Assembly (NCBI RefSeq): GCF_900119155.1
Contig: NZ_FPIR01000005.1
Coordinates: forward strand, 62,001-126,000
Source of the DNA: Ruminococcus sp. YE71
GTDB taxonomy: Bacteria; Bacillota; Clostridia; Oscillospirales; Ruminococcaceae
Direction of reading: 5' to 3'
Length of the DNA: 64,000 nucleotides
A model generated the notes under the pieces. That model was given only the letters and a program-made list of their open reading frames with translations, was not told where the DNA came from and made no database searches. The translations under genes were made by a program, and so were the position numbers. This document shows, in pieces, positions 18,820-26,399 of this stretch (its first letter is position 1; the number at the start of each line of letters is the position of its first letter).

Positions 18820-19170
18820 TCAGACCGCCATATCCAGAACGTTCACATTTACTCTGGCAACCGTGATGCCGAGCACGTTCTGTACCTGCTCTTTGATGCT
18901 CTCCTGTACCTTTTCCGATGTATCCTTTGCAGACGCGTCCTGGCGCAGGACAATGCCCACTGCTACGGACAGCACATCGCCGTCAAGTCTGAACTTGACC
19001 TTGCCGTGATTCTCCTTGGCGAAAAGAAGTCTCAGAGGATTGTGTGCCGAGCTTGCGATGCCCACCACGCCGTCAACTCCCGAAACAGCCTTTTCGATGA
19101 CCTTTGCGATAACGTCCTCGCTGACATACAGGCTGCCGTCAATGCTCTTGCTGATCTTATCCTTATCCAT
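18820..19170 (-). CDS. Asp23/Gls24 family envelope stress-associated protein
   Basis: The 116-residue protein belongs to the Asp23/Gls24 (DUF322) family. It shows GSLYVSEDVIAKVIEKAVSGVDGVVGIA and the later VKFRLDGDVLSVAVGIVLRQDA, with a C-terminal VARVNVNVLDMAV. Family members are small cytoplasmic or membrane-tethered proteins linked to envelope homeostasis. Placement before nusB is typical. ATG 19170 is chosen because AAGGAAG lies nine bases upstream; an upstream in-frame ATG at 19209 would include the ribosome site. It is the first gene of the long operon ending with recN. Confidence 0.9.
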   Translation of the reverse strand: MDKDKISKSIDGSLYVSEDVIAKVIEKAVSGVDGVVGIASSAHNPLRLLFAKENHGKVKFRLDGDVLSVAVGIVLRQDASAKDTSEKVQESIKEQVQNVLGITVARVNVNVLDMAV

Positions 19171-19219
19171 AGTACAATCTTCCTTTCTTGCAGATTCGCA
19201 TTTGTGCATACTTTATTTG

Positions 19220-19248
19220 ATTATAGCATAAATCAGCCGATTATACAA
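19220..19248 (-). promoter_or_regulatory. SigA-type promoter of the asp23-recN operon
   Basis: On the minus strand TTGTAT (19248-19243) and TATAAT (19225-19220) are 17 bases apart, with an extended TGC before the -10. It lies 50 bases before the Asp23-family start codon. A second TATAAT-like sequence overlaps the -35. Confidence 0.7.
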
Positions 19249-19289
19249 TTACTTTTGCGTTAATTTTCTATTTGTTCATTCTTTATACA

Positions 19290-19329
19290 CAAAGAAAGAC
19301 TGTCCGATACGAAGGGTATCGGACAGTCT
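19290..19329 (-). terminator. Terminator of the spoIIIA operon
   Basis: A perfect 14-base stem (19297-19310 with 19316-19329) has a five-base loop and is followed on the minus strand by TTTCTTTG. It separates spoIIIAH from the promoter of the next minus-strand operon. Confidence 0.85.
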
Positions 19330-19335
19330 GTTATG

Positions 19336-19905
19336 TCATGCTTTTTCGTCTACATCGAAGATGCGTATCTTCTCGGCAGGGACGCTCACCTCGCTGAGAA
19401 GGATGTCCTTTATCTGGGCGGCTTCGGTCTGGATGAGTCCGCTGTCGGTCTGCACCACTACGTTGGCATTCTCGCCGTCGAGATAGACGACGCAGTCGGT
19501 GAAGCCTGCCGCACGGATAAGGTTCTCGACCTTGCTCTCCTTCTCGATGAGCCCTGTCATGGCGGCGGCTTCGGCGGCTGCTGCCTGCTGTTCCTCGGGG
19601 GAGCTGTCGCCGCCGTTCATGATGCGGGCGAGGGTCTCGGCGGCTTTGTCGCGGGATTCGGCGCGGTCGAGGCGTGCCTTCGCGAAGTAGTCGTCAGAGG
19701 CTTTTTTGTCGGCGCTGACCAGCTGTGCGTCGCCGTAGCTGATGCTCTTGCTGTCCACCTTGCCCGTGGTCTTCAGACCGCCCGAGGATGCGGACAGCGC
19801 ATAGTTGACATACACCGCCGTACCGAGGACGAGGGTCATCCCTGCGAGAAGTATCTGCCTTTTCCCGATGATGACGCTGAGTCTGGGTCTCTTCTGTTTT
19901 TCCAT
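19336..19905 (-). CDS. spoIIIAH: Stage III sporulation protein AH
   Basis: SpoIIIAH is a mother-cell membrane protein whose extracellular domain binds forespore SpoIIQ to form the channel between the two compartments. The 189-residue protein has one N-terminal membrane helix (ILLAGMTLVLGTAVYVNYAL), a variable, charged stalk rich in Ala and Glu, and the ring-forming C-terminal domain (AAGFTDCVVYLDGENANVVV). It is the last gene of the operon and is followed by a strong terminator. The SpoIIQ partner is not in the window. Confidence 0.93.
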   Translation of the reverse strand: MEKQKRPRLSVIIGKRQILLAGMTLVLGTAVYVNYALSASSGGLKTTGKVDSKSISYGDAQLVSADKKASDDYFAKARLDRAESRDKAAETLARIMNGGDSSPEEQQAAAAEAAAMTGLIEKESKVENLIRAAGFTDCVVYLDGENANVVVQTDSGLIQTEAAQIKDILLSEVSVPAEKIRIFDVDEKA

Positions 19906-19945
19906 GTTCGTTTCCTCCTGTTATGTTAGGTTTTTGATATGCGAT

Positions 19946-20479
19946 TCATGCCGAGGGCTGGACGCTGATGCGGCCGGGCGGCAGACCGAGGACTGCCGAG
20001 ACCACGTTCATCACACGCTCTCTTACCTGCGGGTCGGATGCGCCCTCACAGATGACGGCGACGCCGCCTATCTGCGGAGCGGATATCTTGCGAAGGACGG
20101 GCTGTTTTTCACCGCCGCCGTCGGCAAGCACTATTTCCCCCTGCGAACGGTAGCTCTCGCCCGTGCCTTCGGTGCGGCGGTCGAGGTCGCTTTTTTCGGC
20201 GTAGACGTACTCTTTCGTGCCCGTGACGCTTATCATGACCCGCGTCCTGCCAGCGCCGCTGACGTGTGAGATGACCTCGGTGAGCTGACGTTCGATGTCC
20301 TGTTTGTAGAGCTCGGTCTCGTCGAGGGTGAGCTGTTCGGACGGCGTTTCGTCAGCCGCGGACTTCTTCGGAAGAATATCCGAAATGAGTATCAGCAGGA
20401 TGCCTGCCATCCCCAGCACGAACACGAGTTTCAGACGCTTGTCACGGCTGCGGAGCAGTTTTTTTATCTGTGCCGTCAT
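19946..20479 (-). CDS. spoIIIAG: Stage III sporulation protein AG
   Basis: SpoIIIAG forms the large ring of the feeding-tube complex in the outer forespore membrane. The 177-residue protein has a membrane helix near residues 18-36 (LVFVLGMAGILLILISDILP), then the ring-building domain with VSGAGRTRVMISVTGTKEYVYA and the conserved IGGVAVICEGASDPQVRERVMNVVSAVLGLPPGRISV. The start overlaps the spoIIIAF stop by four bases. About 40 bases separate it from spoIIIAH. Confidence 0.95.
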   Translation of the reverse strand: MTAQIKKLLRSRDKRLKLVFVLGMAGILLILISDILPKKSAADETPSEQLTLDETELYKQDIERQLTEVISHVSGAGRTRVMISVTGTKEYVYAEKSDLDRRTEGTGESYRSQGEIVLADGGGEKQPVLRKISAPQIGGVAVICEGASDPQVRERVMNVVSAVLGLPPGRISVQPSA

Positions 20480-20910
20480 TTTACCACCTCTATCTCACAC
20501 TCGCCGACCGAGCCGCGGACTGCACGCTCTGCGGCGGCTTCGTCCTGCTCCTCCGAAAGATAGACCGTCACCTTGTCGGCTCTGACATAATTATATTCAT
20601 CCAGCGAACAGTCTATGACAAGCCACTCGGGAAAGATGCCTGCATCGTGAAGCGACGAGAGGGCTTTGTCTTCAAGGCTCTTGCGCGTCTGTTCGAGAAG
20701 GTCGCGCTCGAATTCGGCTGTCAGCGTCTGTCTGCTCTCAAAATGGGGCAGTCCCGATATGCCGCCCCTGAACGCCGCTGCTGCCGACGCTATCAGCAGA
20801 AGTGTGCAGACGAGCGCAAGCTCACGCTTCATCTTCGCAGGGGTGACAAGCTGCACCGCCGCCGAGATCACCGCACACATACACACCGTGAATATCACGC
20901 TCCGAAACAT
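20476..20910 (-). CDS. spoIIIAF: Stage III sporulation protein AF
   Basis: The 144-residue protein has two N-terminal membrane helices (VIFTVCMCAVISAAVQLV and LALVCTLLLIASAAAAF) and a small soluble C-terminal domain with ADKVTVYLSEEQDEA, the SpoIIIAF layout. It belongs to the mother-cell secretion-like complex. The start ATG 20910 is preceded by GTGAGGAAAA and lies within seven bases of the spoIIIAE stop. Confidence 0.93.
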   Translation of the reverse strand: MFRSVIFTVCMCAVISAAVQLVTPAKMKRELALVCTLLLIASAAAAFRGGISGLPHFESRQTLTAEFERDLLEQTRKSLEDKALSSLHDAGIFPEWLVIDCSLDEYNYVRADKVTVYLSEEQDEAAAERAVRGSVGECEIEVVK

Positions 20911-20916
20911 TTTTCC

Positions 20917-22047
20917 TCACCTCTGTATCCCTGCCGCCGCAGCCGTCACCACAGCGGTCGAAAGTATGAACATCATCCCGAAGCAGAGCACCGTGCTTAT
21001 TGCCGCCGAGACTGCGTAGCCCGTCCCCGACAGCAGCTCCGAAGCCGCTCCCGCGCCGAGAAGGTCGGCTGTCACCTTTGAAAGTCCGAGCATTATCCGC
21101 AGGCAGATGAGGGTAACAAGCGGTCGTATCAGCATGAACGCCACCGCCGCTATCCCCACCGTGCCGACCCCCGAACGCAGCATCCCCACCCCTGCGCAGA
21201 CGGTCGAATAGGCTTCCGAGACCGAGCCGCCGATTATCGGCACGAAGCTCGCCGCCCCGAAACGCACCGCCCTCGCAGCCGCCGTATCAGCCGCTGCCGA
21301 GGAAATGCTCTGTATCGCAGCCGAGCCGCCGAATACCGTCATCAGTGCGGTCAGGGTTATCCGCACGCCGCTGCCCACCGAAGCCGCCGCGTTGGAGAGT
21401 TTCAGGGTCGGGTTGACCGCCGCCGTGAAGCTCAGCGCCATGAACACGCTGAGAAAAGGCATCACGGCGCGTTCGGCGACGAAACCTATCAGCTCGGTCA
21501 CGCCAAGCATCGCCGCATAGTAGCTGCCGCCCGTTTTCACACCGCCCGAAGCCGCCGTCACCGACGCGTATATGGGTATGTAGGACAGCATGAATTCGCT
21601 CAGACGCCGCAGGAAAACGCACACCCCCGTGAATGCTTCGCAGACTGCGGAGTAGATGAGTGTCACACAGCCGAGAACGCTCACCGTCCCGACCGCCGAC
21701 GCTGTCTCGCCGCCTGCCGCCATGCTCTGCACCGCAGAGGAGACTATCAGCACCGCCGCTATACTGCCGAATATTTTCAGCGGCGACTTTAACGAATCCA
21801 CAAAGGCGTTCTTAAAGCCGCTTATCAGGGACTGAGGGTCGAGCGAACCCGTGCCTGCCGATGCGCCGTCGGGAGATGCGGAGCGCATATCCTCTGCGGT
21901 CTCGCTGTCTATCGCTTCCGAAAGGCGTTCGGTCATCTCCTCTGCGAACGCCGAGGTGTCCTCATCAGCCGAGGCGGCGACGGGGCAGGTCACGGCTGTC
22001 AGCAGAGCCGCCGTCAGAAGTATCACTATCTTTTTCAGTCTACACAT
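20917..22047 (-). CDS. spoIIIAE: Stage III sporulation protein AE
   Basis: SpoIIIAE is the polytopic membrane core of the SpoIIIA complex. The protein starts with a signal sequence (VILLTAALLTAVTCPVAASA), a charged spacer and then about seven hydrophobic segments rich in Ala, Gly and Ser. ATG 22047 was chosen; the TTG just before it is in frame but is a poorer start. The 5' end overlaps spoIIIAD. The 376-residue length is usual. Confidence 0.94.
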   Translation of the reverse strand: MCRLKKIVILLTAALLTAVTCPVAASADEDTSAFAEEMTERLSEAIDSETAEDMRSASPDGASAGTGSLDPQSLISGFKNAFVDSLKSPLKIFGSIAAVLIVSSAVQSMAAGGETASAVGTVSVLGCVTLIYSAVCEAFTGVCVFLRRLSEFMLSYIPIYASVTAASGGVKTGGSYYAAMLGVTELIGFVAERAVMPFLSVFMALSFTAAVNPTLKLSNAAASVGSGVRITLTALMTVFGGSAAIQSISSAAADTAAARAVRFGAASFVPIIGGSVSEAYSTVCAGVGMLRSGVGTVGIAAVAFMLIRPLVTLICLRIMLGLSKVTADLLGAGAASELLSGTGYAVSAAISTVLCFGMMFILSTAVVTAAAAGIQR

Positions 22048-22429
22048 CAAGCAGCAACCTCACTGTTTCCGCAGCCGCCGTGAACAGCGGCAGAGCCGAG
22101 ATAAGCACCGCAGCCCTGCCTGCAAGCTCCAGCTGAGAAGCGAGGGCGTTCTCGCCGCAGTCACGGCAGATATCGCAGCCGAGCTGTGTCACGAAGCATA
22201 TCCCGAGACATTTGAACACGGTCAGCAGATATCCGCCGCCGACCGCCGCACCTTCCACCAGCCGTTCGGCGGCGTCGCAGAGGCTGCGGAAGTCGGCGGC
22301 GAAACGCGCCCCAACCATGCAGGCGGCTGCCACCGCACAGACCGCCTTTATCGGCGGCGATGCCTCAGACAGGACCCGCATGACCAGCGCCGAAGATATG
22401 CAGAACAATACCAGCTTTACTATCTCCAC
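22040..22429 (-). CDS. spoIIIAD: Stage III sporulation protein AD
   Basis: This 129-residue small membrane protein is related to SpoIIIAC and has four hydrophobic segments, beginning VKLVLFCISSALVMRVL. The conserved ILKCLG-like motif appears as LLTVFKCLGICFVTQLGCDICRDCGENALASQLE. The start is GTG 22429, four bases after the spoIIIAC stop, and the end overlaps spoIIIAE. It is part of the membrane channel. Confidence 0.93.
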   Translation of the reverse strand: MEIVKLVLFCISSALVMRVLSEASPPIKAVCAVAAACMVGARFAADFRSLCDAAERLVEGAAVGGGYLLTVFKCLGICFVTQLGCDICRDCGENALASQLELAGRAAVLISALPLFTAAAETVRLLLDV

Positions 22430-22432
22430 TTT

Positions 22433-22627
22433 TCAGAACCCGAACAACGTGCGCACCGTGTCGAACAGTTCGGCGATGCGCTCGATTATCATCATCAGCA
22501 CCACTATGAGCCCTGCCAGCGCCGTCATCATCGCCTGCTCGTCGCGCTCGGCACGCTTGAGAAGCTGTACCAGCACCGCAACGATTATGCCGACCGCCGC
22601 TATTTTGAATATCAGCTCCAGCTCCAT
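22433..22627 (-). CDS. spoIIIAC: Stage III sporulation protein AC
   Basis: The 64-residue protein consists of two membrane helices (IFKIAAVGIIVAVLVQLLKR and MTALAGLIVVLMMIIERI) joined by a short polar loop, as in all SpoIIIAC proteins. It is translated from ATG 22627, 14 bases after spoIIIAB. The length equals the family standard. Confidence 0.95.
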   Translation of the reverse strand: MELELIFKIAAVGIIVAVLVQLLKRAERDEQAMMTALAGLIVVLMMIIERIAELFDTVRTLFGF

Positions 22628-22640
22628 TTTTACGCACTCC

Positions 22641-23126
22641 TTATATCAGCATCACCGCGAAAAGAATACCGCACAGCACGCCCAGTCTGCGGGATAGTGA
22701 CGCTTTCTTTTCGGCTGTCGGGCGCTCGGTCTCACGCCTGCGCTCGAAATAGGCTCTCACCGCCTTCAGCCGTTTCAGCTCCGACAGCCTGTCCGCCGAA
22801 CCCACCTGCGAAAAGTACATTTTCAGACGTTCCAGGTCGGCGGATGTGTAGCCGTCGGTGTTGTCGGCAAGCTGTGAGAGGGTGTCGGACGCTCCGGAGC
22901 CTTCGGGCAAGCTGTCCAGAAAAATGGGCAGCTTGTCCGAGGTTCGGCGCAGCTCGTCCAGCATATCCCTCACGTCGGGGGCTTCGTGTTCCATTATCAG
23001 CTCCAGCTGCAACAGCAGGTCGGCGGTTATATCCAGCAGTCTTACGCCGCCCATGAACGCCGCCGCAAAGGCTTCCCCCGTGACCGCGCCGCACACTATC
23101 AGCATGAGCATACCTATCAGCTTCAT
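22641..23126 (-). CDS. spoIIIAB: Stage III sporulation protein AB
   Basis: SpoIIIAB resembles a type II secretion GspF half-domain. The 161-residue protein begins MKLIGMLMLIVCGAVTGEAF, is helical, and ends in a membrane helix (LGVLCGILFAVMLI). ATG 23126 was chosen because it overlaps the spoIIIAA stop in the arrangement ATGA and gives the standard N-terminus. A longer frame to 23162 would overlap spoIIIAA by 40 bases. Confidence 0.93.
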   Translation of the reverse strand: MKLIGMLMLIVCGAVTGEAFAAAFMGGVRLLDITADLLLQLELIMEHEAPDVRDMLDELRRTSDKLPIFLDSLPEGSGASDTLSQLADNTDGYTSADLERLKMYFSQVGSADRLSELKRLKAVRAYFERRRETERPTAEKKASLSRRLGVLCGILFAVMLI

Positions 23127-24055
23127 TCTTTCAGGCGGCTGAATGAGACTACCCTGCCGCACATACTTCCCGTCCCGAGTATCGCCGCATAATCGAACAC
23201 GCGCTCCTTTATGAGCCTGCCCGACGCTCTGCGGCGTTTAAGCGATTCGAGGTCGGGAGCGTGAGCGGTACAGACCAGCTTCACGCCAGAATTCACCGCG
23301 TATTCGAGGGCGGCTATGTCCTCTTTCGAGCCTATCTCGTCGCAGACCACTATCTCGGGGGAGAGAGTCCGCACCGCCGTCATAACTGCGTCGGCTTTCG
23401 GGTAGCCGTCGAAAACGTCGCATCTTGCGCCGATGTCATTCTGAGGGACACTGCCGCTCATACAGGCGAGCTCGCCGCGCTCGTCGATGACGCAGACGCG
23501 GTATCTTTCGCCCAGCCTGCGGCAGAGGTCGCGGAGCATCGTCGTCTTTCCGCCCGAGGGGGGCGACGCGATGATGAGGGATGCCGCACCCTCGGAAAAA
23601 GCCTGCTCATACAGCTTGTCCGAACACCCCGTCACCTGCTTTGCGATACGCAGCACCACCGAGGATATGTTCTTCACCGAGGTGAGTTCCCTGCCTGAAG
23701 GGTCGCAGACAGCGGTCCCGCAGAAGCCTGCTCTGCTTCCGCCCGAAACGGTTATCCAGCCCTGTGCCGCCTCCCGCGGATGAGCGTGTACCGAACCCCT
23801 GAACGCCGCCGTGAACACCTCTCTGACTTCCTCGGGCGAAACGCTCACGGCGCTTTCGGCGGAGTTCATCAGTCTGCCGTCGGAGGTTATGAAGTACTCC
23901 TTCCCGTAAAGCACCGCCGAAAGATACCGCCCCGAGCGGAGCCGTATCTCGGTCATTTTGCCGCGTTCGGCAGCCGCCACGCTCATCACCGCGTCCCGAA
24001 GACGCTCGGGGAGAAGCTCGCAGACCTGTGCCGAAGCCGTGTTTGTTTTTACCAT
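23123..24055 (-). CDS. spoIIIAA: Stage III sporulation protein AA, ATPase
   Basis: SpoIIIAA is the ATPase of the SpoIIIA complex, related to type II/IV secretion ATPases. The 310-residue protein has Walker A SPPSGGKTTMLRDL, Walker B VCVIDERGE and the conserved VRTLSPEIVVCDEIGS. The N-terminal IRLRSGRYLS region is typical. ATG 24055 has AAAGGAAG about 10 bases upstream and replaces an in-frame ATG at 24076 that lies before the ribosome site. It is the first gene of the eight-gene operon, which is expressed in the mother cell in Bacillus. Confidence 0.95.
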   Translation of the reverse strand: MVKTNTASAQVCELLPERLRDAVMSVAAAERGKMTEIRLRSGRYLSAVLYGKEYFITSDGRLMNSAESAVSVSPEEVREVFTAAFRGSVHAHPREAAQGWITVSGGSRAGFCGTAVCDPSGRELTSVKNISSVVLRIAKQVTGCSDKLYEQAFSEGAASLIIASPPSGGKTTMLRDLCRRLGERYRVCVIDERGELACMSGSVPQNDIGARCDVFDGYPKADAVMTAVRTLSPEIVVCDEIGSKEDIAALEYAVNSGVKLVCTAHAPDLESLKRRRASGRLIKERVFDYAAILGTGSMCGRVVSFSRLKE

Positions 24056-24081
24056 CCAGCCCACTTCCTTTCGCATAGTAG

Positions 24082-24109
24082 AATATATGCGGACAGGCTG
24101 AAAGATATT
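24082..24109 (-). promoter_or_regulatory. Candidate SigE-type promoter of the spoIIIA operon
   Basis: On the minus strand AATATCT (24109-24103) and CATATATT (24089-24082) are 13 bases apart, just upstream of spoIIIAA. CATATATT is close to the SigE -10 consensus CATACANT, and the -35 contains ATAT. SigE controls this operon in Bacillus. The match is suggestive only. Confidence 0.45.
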
Positions 24110-24144
24110 ACTGCAAATTCACGATACTTTTCGCACCAAATCAC

Positions 24145-24173
24145 TTGAAATTTCTCTTGATATGTGTTATAAT
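24145..24173 (+). promoter_or_regulatory. SigA-type promoter of the moxR operon
   Basis: TTGAAA at 24145-24150 and TATAAT at 24168-24173 are 17 bases apart, with TGT directly before the -10. The start codon of the MoxR gene lies 40 bases further on. Confidence 0.8.
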
Positions 24174-24213
24174 ATTTTTGTATGTTATTTTTTTATATAA
24201 AGGAGATATTATC

Positions 24214-25182
24214 ATGCAGAATGAGCTGACAACAGAACAGAAACAGGTCCTCGACACCTGCCACAAGGTGATACGGGAGATCAAGAAGGTCATCATCGGC
24301 AAGGACGACATCATCATCAAGGTGCTGCTTTCGATACTCGCAGGCGGTCACGTCCTTATCGAGGATATCCCCGGAGTCGGAAAGACCACACTCGCCATCG
24401 CGCTGTCAAAGGCGCTTTCCCTCGACTACAAGCGAGTGCAGTTCACCCCCGACGTACTGCCGACCGACATCACGGGATTCATGACCCTCAACCGTGAGAC
24501 AAACAAATTCGAGTACAAGAAGGGCGCGGCTATCACCAACCTCTTCCTTGCTGACGAGATCAACCGTACCTCCTCGAAAACGCAGTCGGCGCTTCTTGAG
24601 ATAATGGAAGAAGGCAGGGTAACGGTGGACGGCACTACATACGACCTCCCCGACCCGTACATAGTCATCGCAACACAGAACCCCATCGGTTCAATCGGTA
24701 CGCAGATGCTCCCCGAGTCGCAGATGGACAGATTCATCGTCAGACTTACGATGGGCTACCCCTCGCTGCAAAATGAGATAGATATGCTCAAATCCAAGCA
24801 GCGTCAGGTCTCCACCGACGAGGTAATGCCCGTGGCTTCCGCCGCCGCGCTCGCAAAGGCGGTCAGGGTCACCGACGAGGTTTACGTTTCCGACCCCGTG
24901 TTCGAATACATCGCACAGCTTGCAGCCGCTACGAGAAAGCACCCGTTCATAAAGCTCGGTCTTTCGCCGAGAGGTACCATCGCACTGCTCAAGATGACAA
25001 AGGCGACAGCTCTTCTCAACGGCAGAGACTTCGCGCTGCCCGACGACACCCTCTACGCTTTCAACGAGGTCTGCGGACACAGGATACTCCTCAACTCCAA
25101 AGCAAAGCTCAGCGGTGCGGATGTGAGCTACGTCCTCGGCGAAGTGATAAACTCCGTTCCCGTTCCTAAGGTAAGGGCGTAA
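24214..25182 (+). CDS. MoxR-family AAA+ ATPase
   Basis: MoxR ATPases act as chaperones that activate partner protein complexes, often with DUF58 and transglutaminase or von Willebrand proteins. The 322-residue protein has Walker A GVGKTTLAIALSKAL, Walker B LFLADEINRTSSKTQSALLEIMEE, sensor residues in IATQNPIGSIGTQMLPESQMDRF and the C-terminal lid (SPRGTIALLKM). ATG 24214 follows AAAGGAG by eight bases. The DUF58 gene starts 11 bases after its end. Confidence 0.94.
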   Translation: MQNELTTEQKQVLDTCHKVIREIKKVIIGKDDIIIKVLLSILAGGHVLIEDIPGVGKTTLAIALSKALSLDYKRVQFTPDVLPTDITGFMTLNRETNKFEYKKGAAITNLFLADEINRTSSKTQSALLEIMEEGRVTVDGTTYDLPDPYIVIATQNPIGSIGTQMLPESQMDRFIVRLTMGYPSLQNEIDMLKSKQRQVSTDEVMPVASAAALAKAVRVTDEVYVSDPVFEYIAQLAAATRKHPFIKLGLSPRGTIALLKMTKATALLNGRDFALPDDTLYAFNEVCGHRILLNSKAKLSGADVSYVLGEVINSVPVPKVRA

Positions 25183-25193
25183 GGAGCGAGGGC

Positions 25194-26384
25194 ATGGTAT
25201 TCGTATACATTCTTCTGCTCATCATTTCGGTGTTTTTCTATATACTCTATGAGGGAGTCATCTCCCTTATGCTGCTGTGCTTTCTGGTGCTGCTGCCGAC
25301 GGTGCTCATCATCTGCGGTCTTGCCGCAAAGTCGGGCATCAGAGCCGAGCTCGCACTTCCGCTGAACTCGGGCAGCGCGGGTCAGAACATACCCGTGAAC
25401 GTGAACATCACCAACCACAGCATTATCCCCGTGCCCTGCGCCGAGATAACTCTCAGCTACATAATCTCGTCCTCGGGCAGCAGGGAAAAGGTAAAGATAA
25501 GCACCCCCATCTTCCCGAAGAACACACAGCGGCTTGAAACGACGTTCAGCTCGGCACACCTCGGCAGCGTTGTGGTGAAGGTCGAGAAGATAAAGATATT
25601 CGATATACTCAGGCTGACGAGAATGAAGCTCTCGAAAAAACAGATAGCCTGCACCAACAACGAGATAATGATACTCCCCGAGACACTGGAGCTTGCGAAC
25701 CCCGTCCACGACTACTCGGATTCGGGGCTCGACAGCGACGTTTACTCGCAGGACAAACCGGGCGACGACCCCTCGGAGATATTCGCGCTGAGAGAGTACG
25801 CCGACGGCGACAAGCTCTCACGCATACACTGGAAACTGACTGCAAAGACCGACACCCTCATGGTGAAGGACTACTCGCTGCCCCTTGCGGATTCCTGTCT
25901 GCTGTTGGCGGACACCTACATCCCGAACGATATGCCGAAGGGCTCGGACATATACGACACCATCATACAAATGACGGTCTCACTATCGGCTCTGCTGAAC
26001 AGCAACGAGATACGCCACCGAGTGGCAGGCTACAGCACTGTTACCGAACAGCTTGAGGAATTGCAGGTCAGCGACGACAACTCGATGATAGCTTCGGCTT
26101 CGATGCTGCTCAAATGCGGCACGCCCGACAGGGGCGACCTGACGGTCATCACACTGACTTCCGAGGAATTCGGGCAGGCAAGGTTCGGACACGCGGTGCT
26201 GATATGCGCTTCATGTTCGGACGCGGCCGCGGAATCGCTCACCACCTCGGGCATAGCGGGAAGATACACCATCCTTGTCTGCACTTCTGACAGGGACAGG
26301 GTGACGCTCCCCGATACCGAATGCGAGACATACATAGTAGAACACGACAGTGCCGAGCAGTGCATTTCCGAGCTCAGCCTGTAA
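25194..26384 (+). CDS. DUF58 domain membrane protein
   Basis: The 396-residue protein starts with two membrane helices (VYILLLIISVFFYILY and LMLLCFLVLLPTVLIICGL), followed by an extracellular-like beta domain. The DUF58 signature is REYADGDKLSRIHWKLTAKTDTLMVKDY near residue 202. A vWA-like fold follows, which is the usual interpretation of this family. The ribosome site AAGGAG overlaps the moxR stop. With the MoxR ATPase and the transglutaminase it forms a widespread three-gene module whose job is unclear; envelope protein maturation is one proposal. Confidence 0.9.
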   Translation: MVFVYILLLIISVFFYILYEGVISLMLLCFLVLLPTVLIICGLAAKSGIRAELALPLNSGSAGQNIPVNVNITNHSIIPVPCAEITLSYIISSSGSREKVKISTPIFPKNTQRLETTFSSAHLGSVVVKVEKIKIFDILRLTRMKLSKKQIACTNNEIMILPETLELANPVHDYSDSGLDSDVYSQDKPGDDPSEIFALREYADGDKLSRIHWKLTAKTDTLMVKDYSLPLADSCLLLADTYIPNDMPKGSDIYDTIIQMTVSLSALLNSNEIRHRVAGYSTVTEQLEELQVSDDNSMIASASMLLKCGTPDRGDLTVITLTSEEFGQARFGHAVLICASCSDAAAESLTTSGIAGRYTILVCTSDRDRVTLPDTECETYIVEHDSAEQCISELSL

Positions 26385-26399
26385 GGAGAAATAGAAGGA

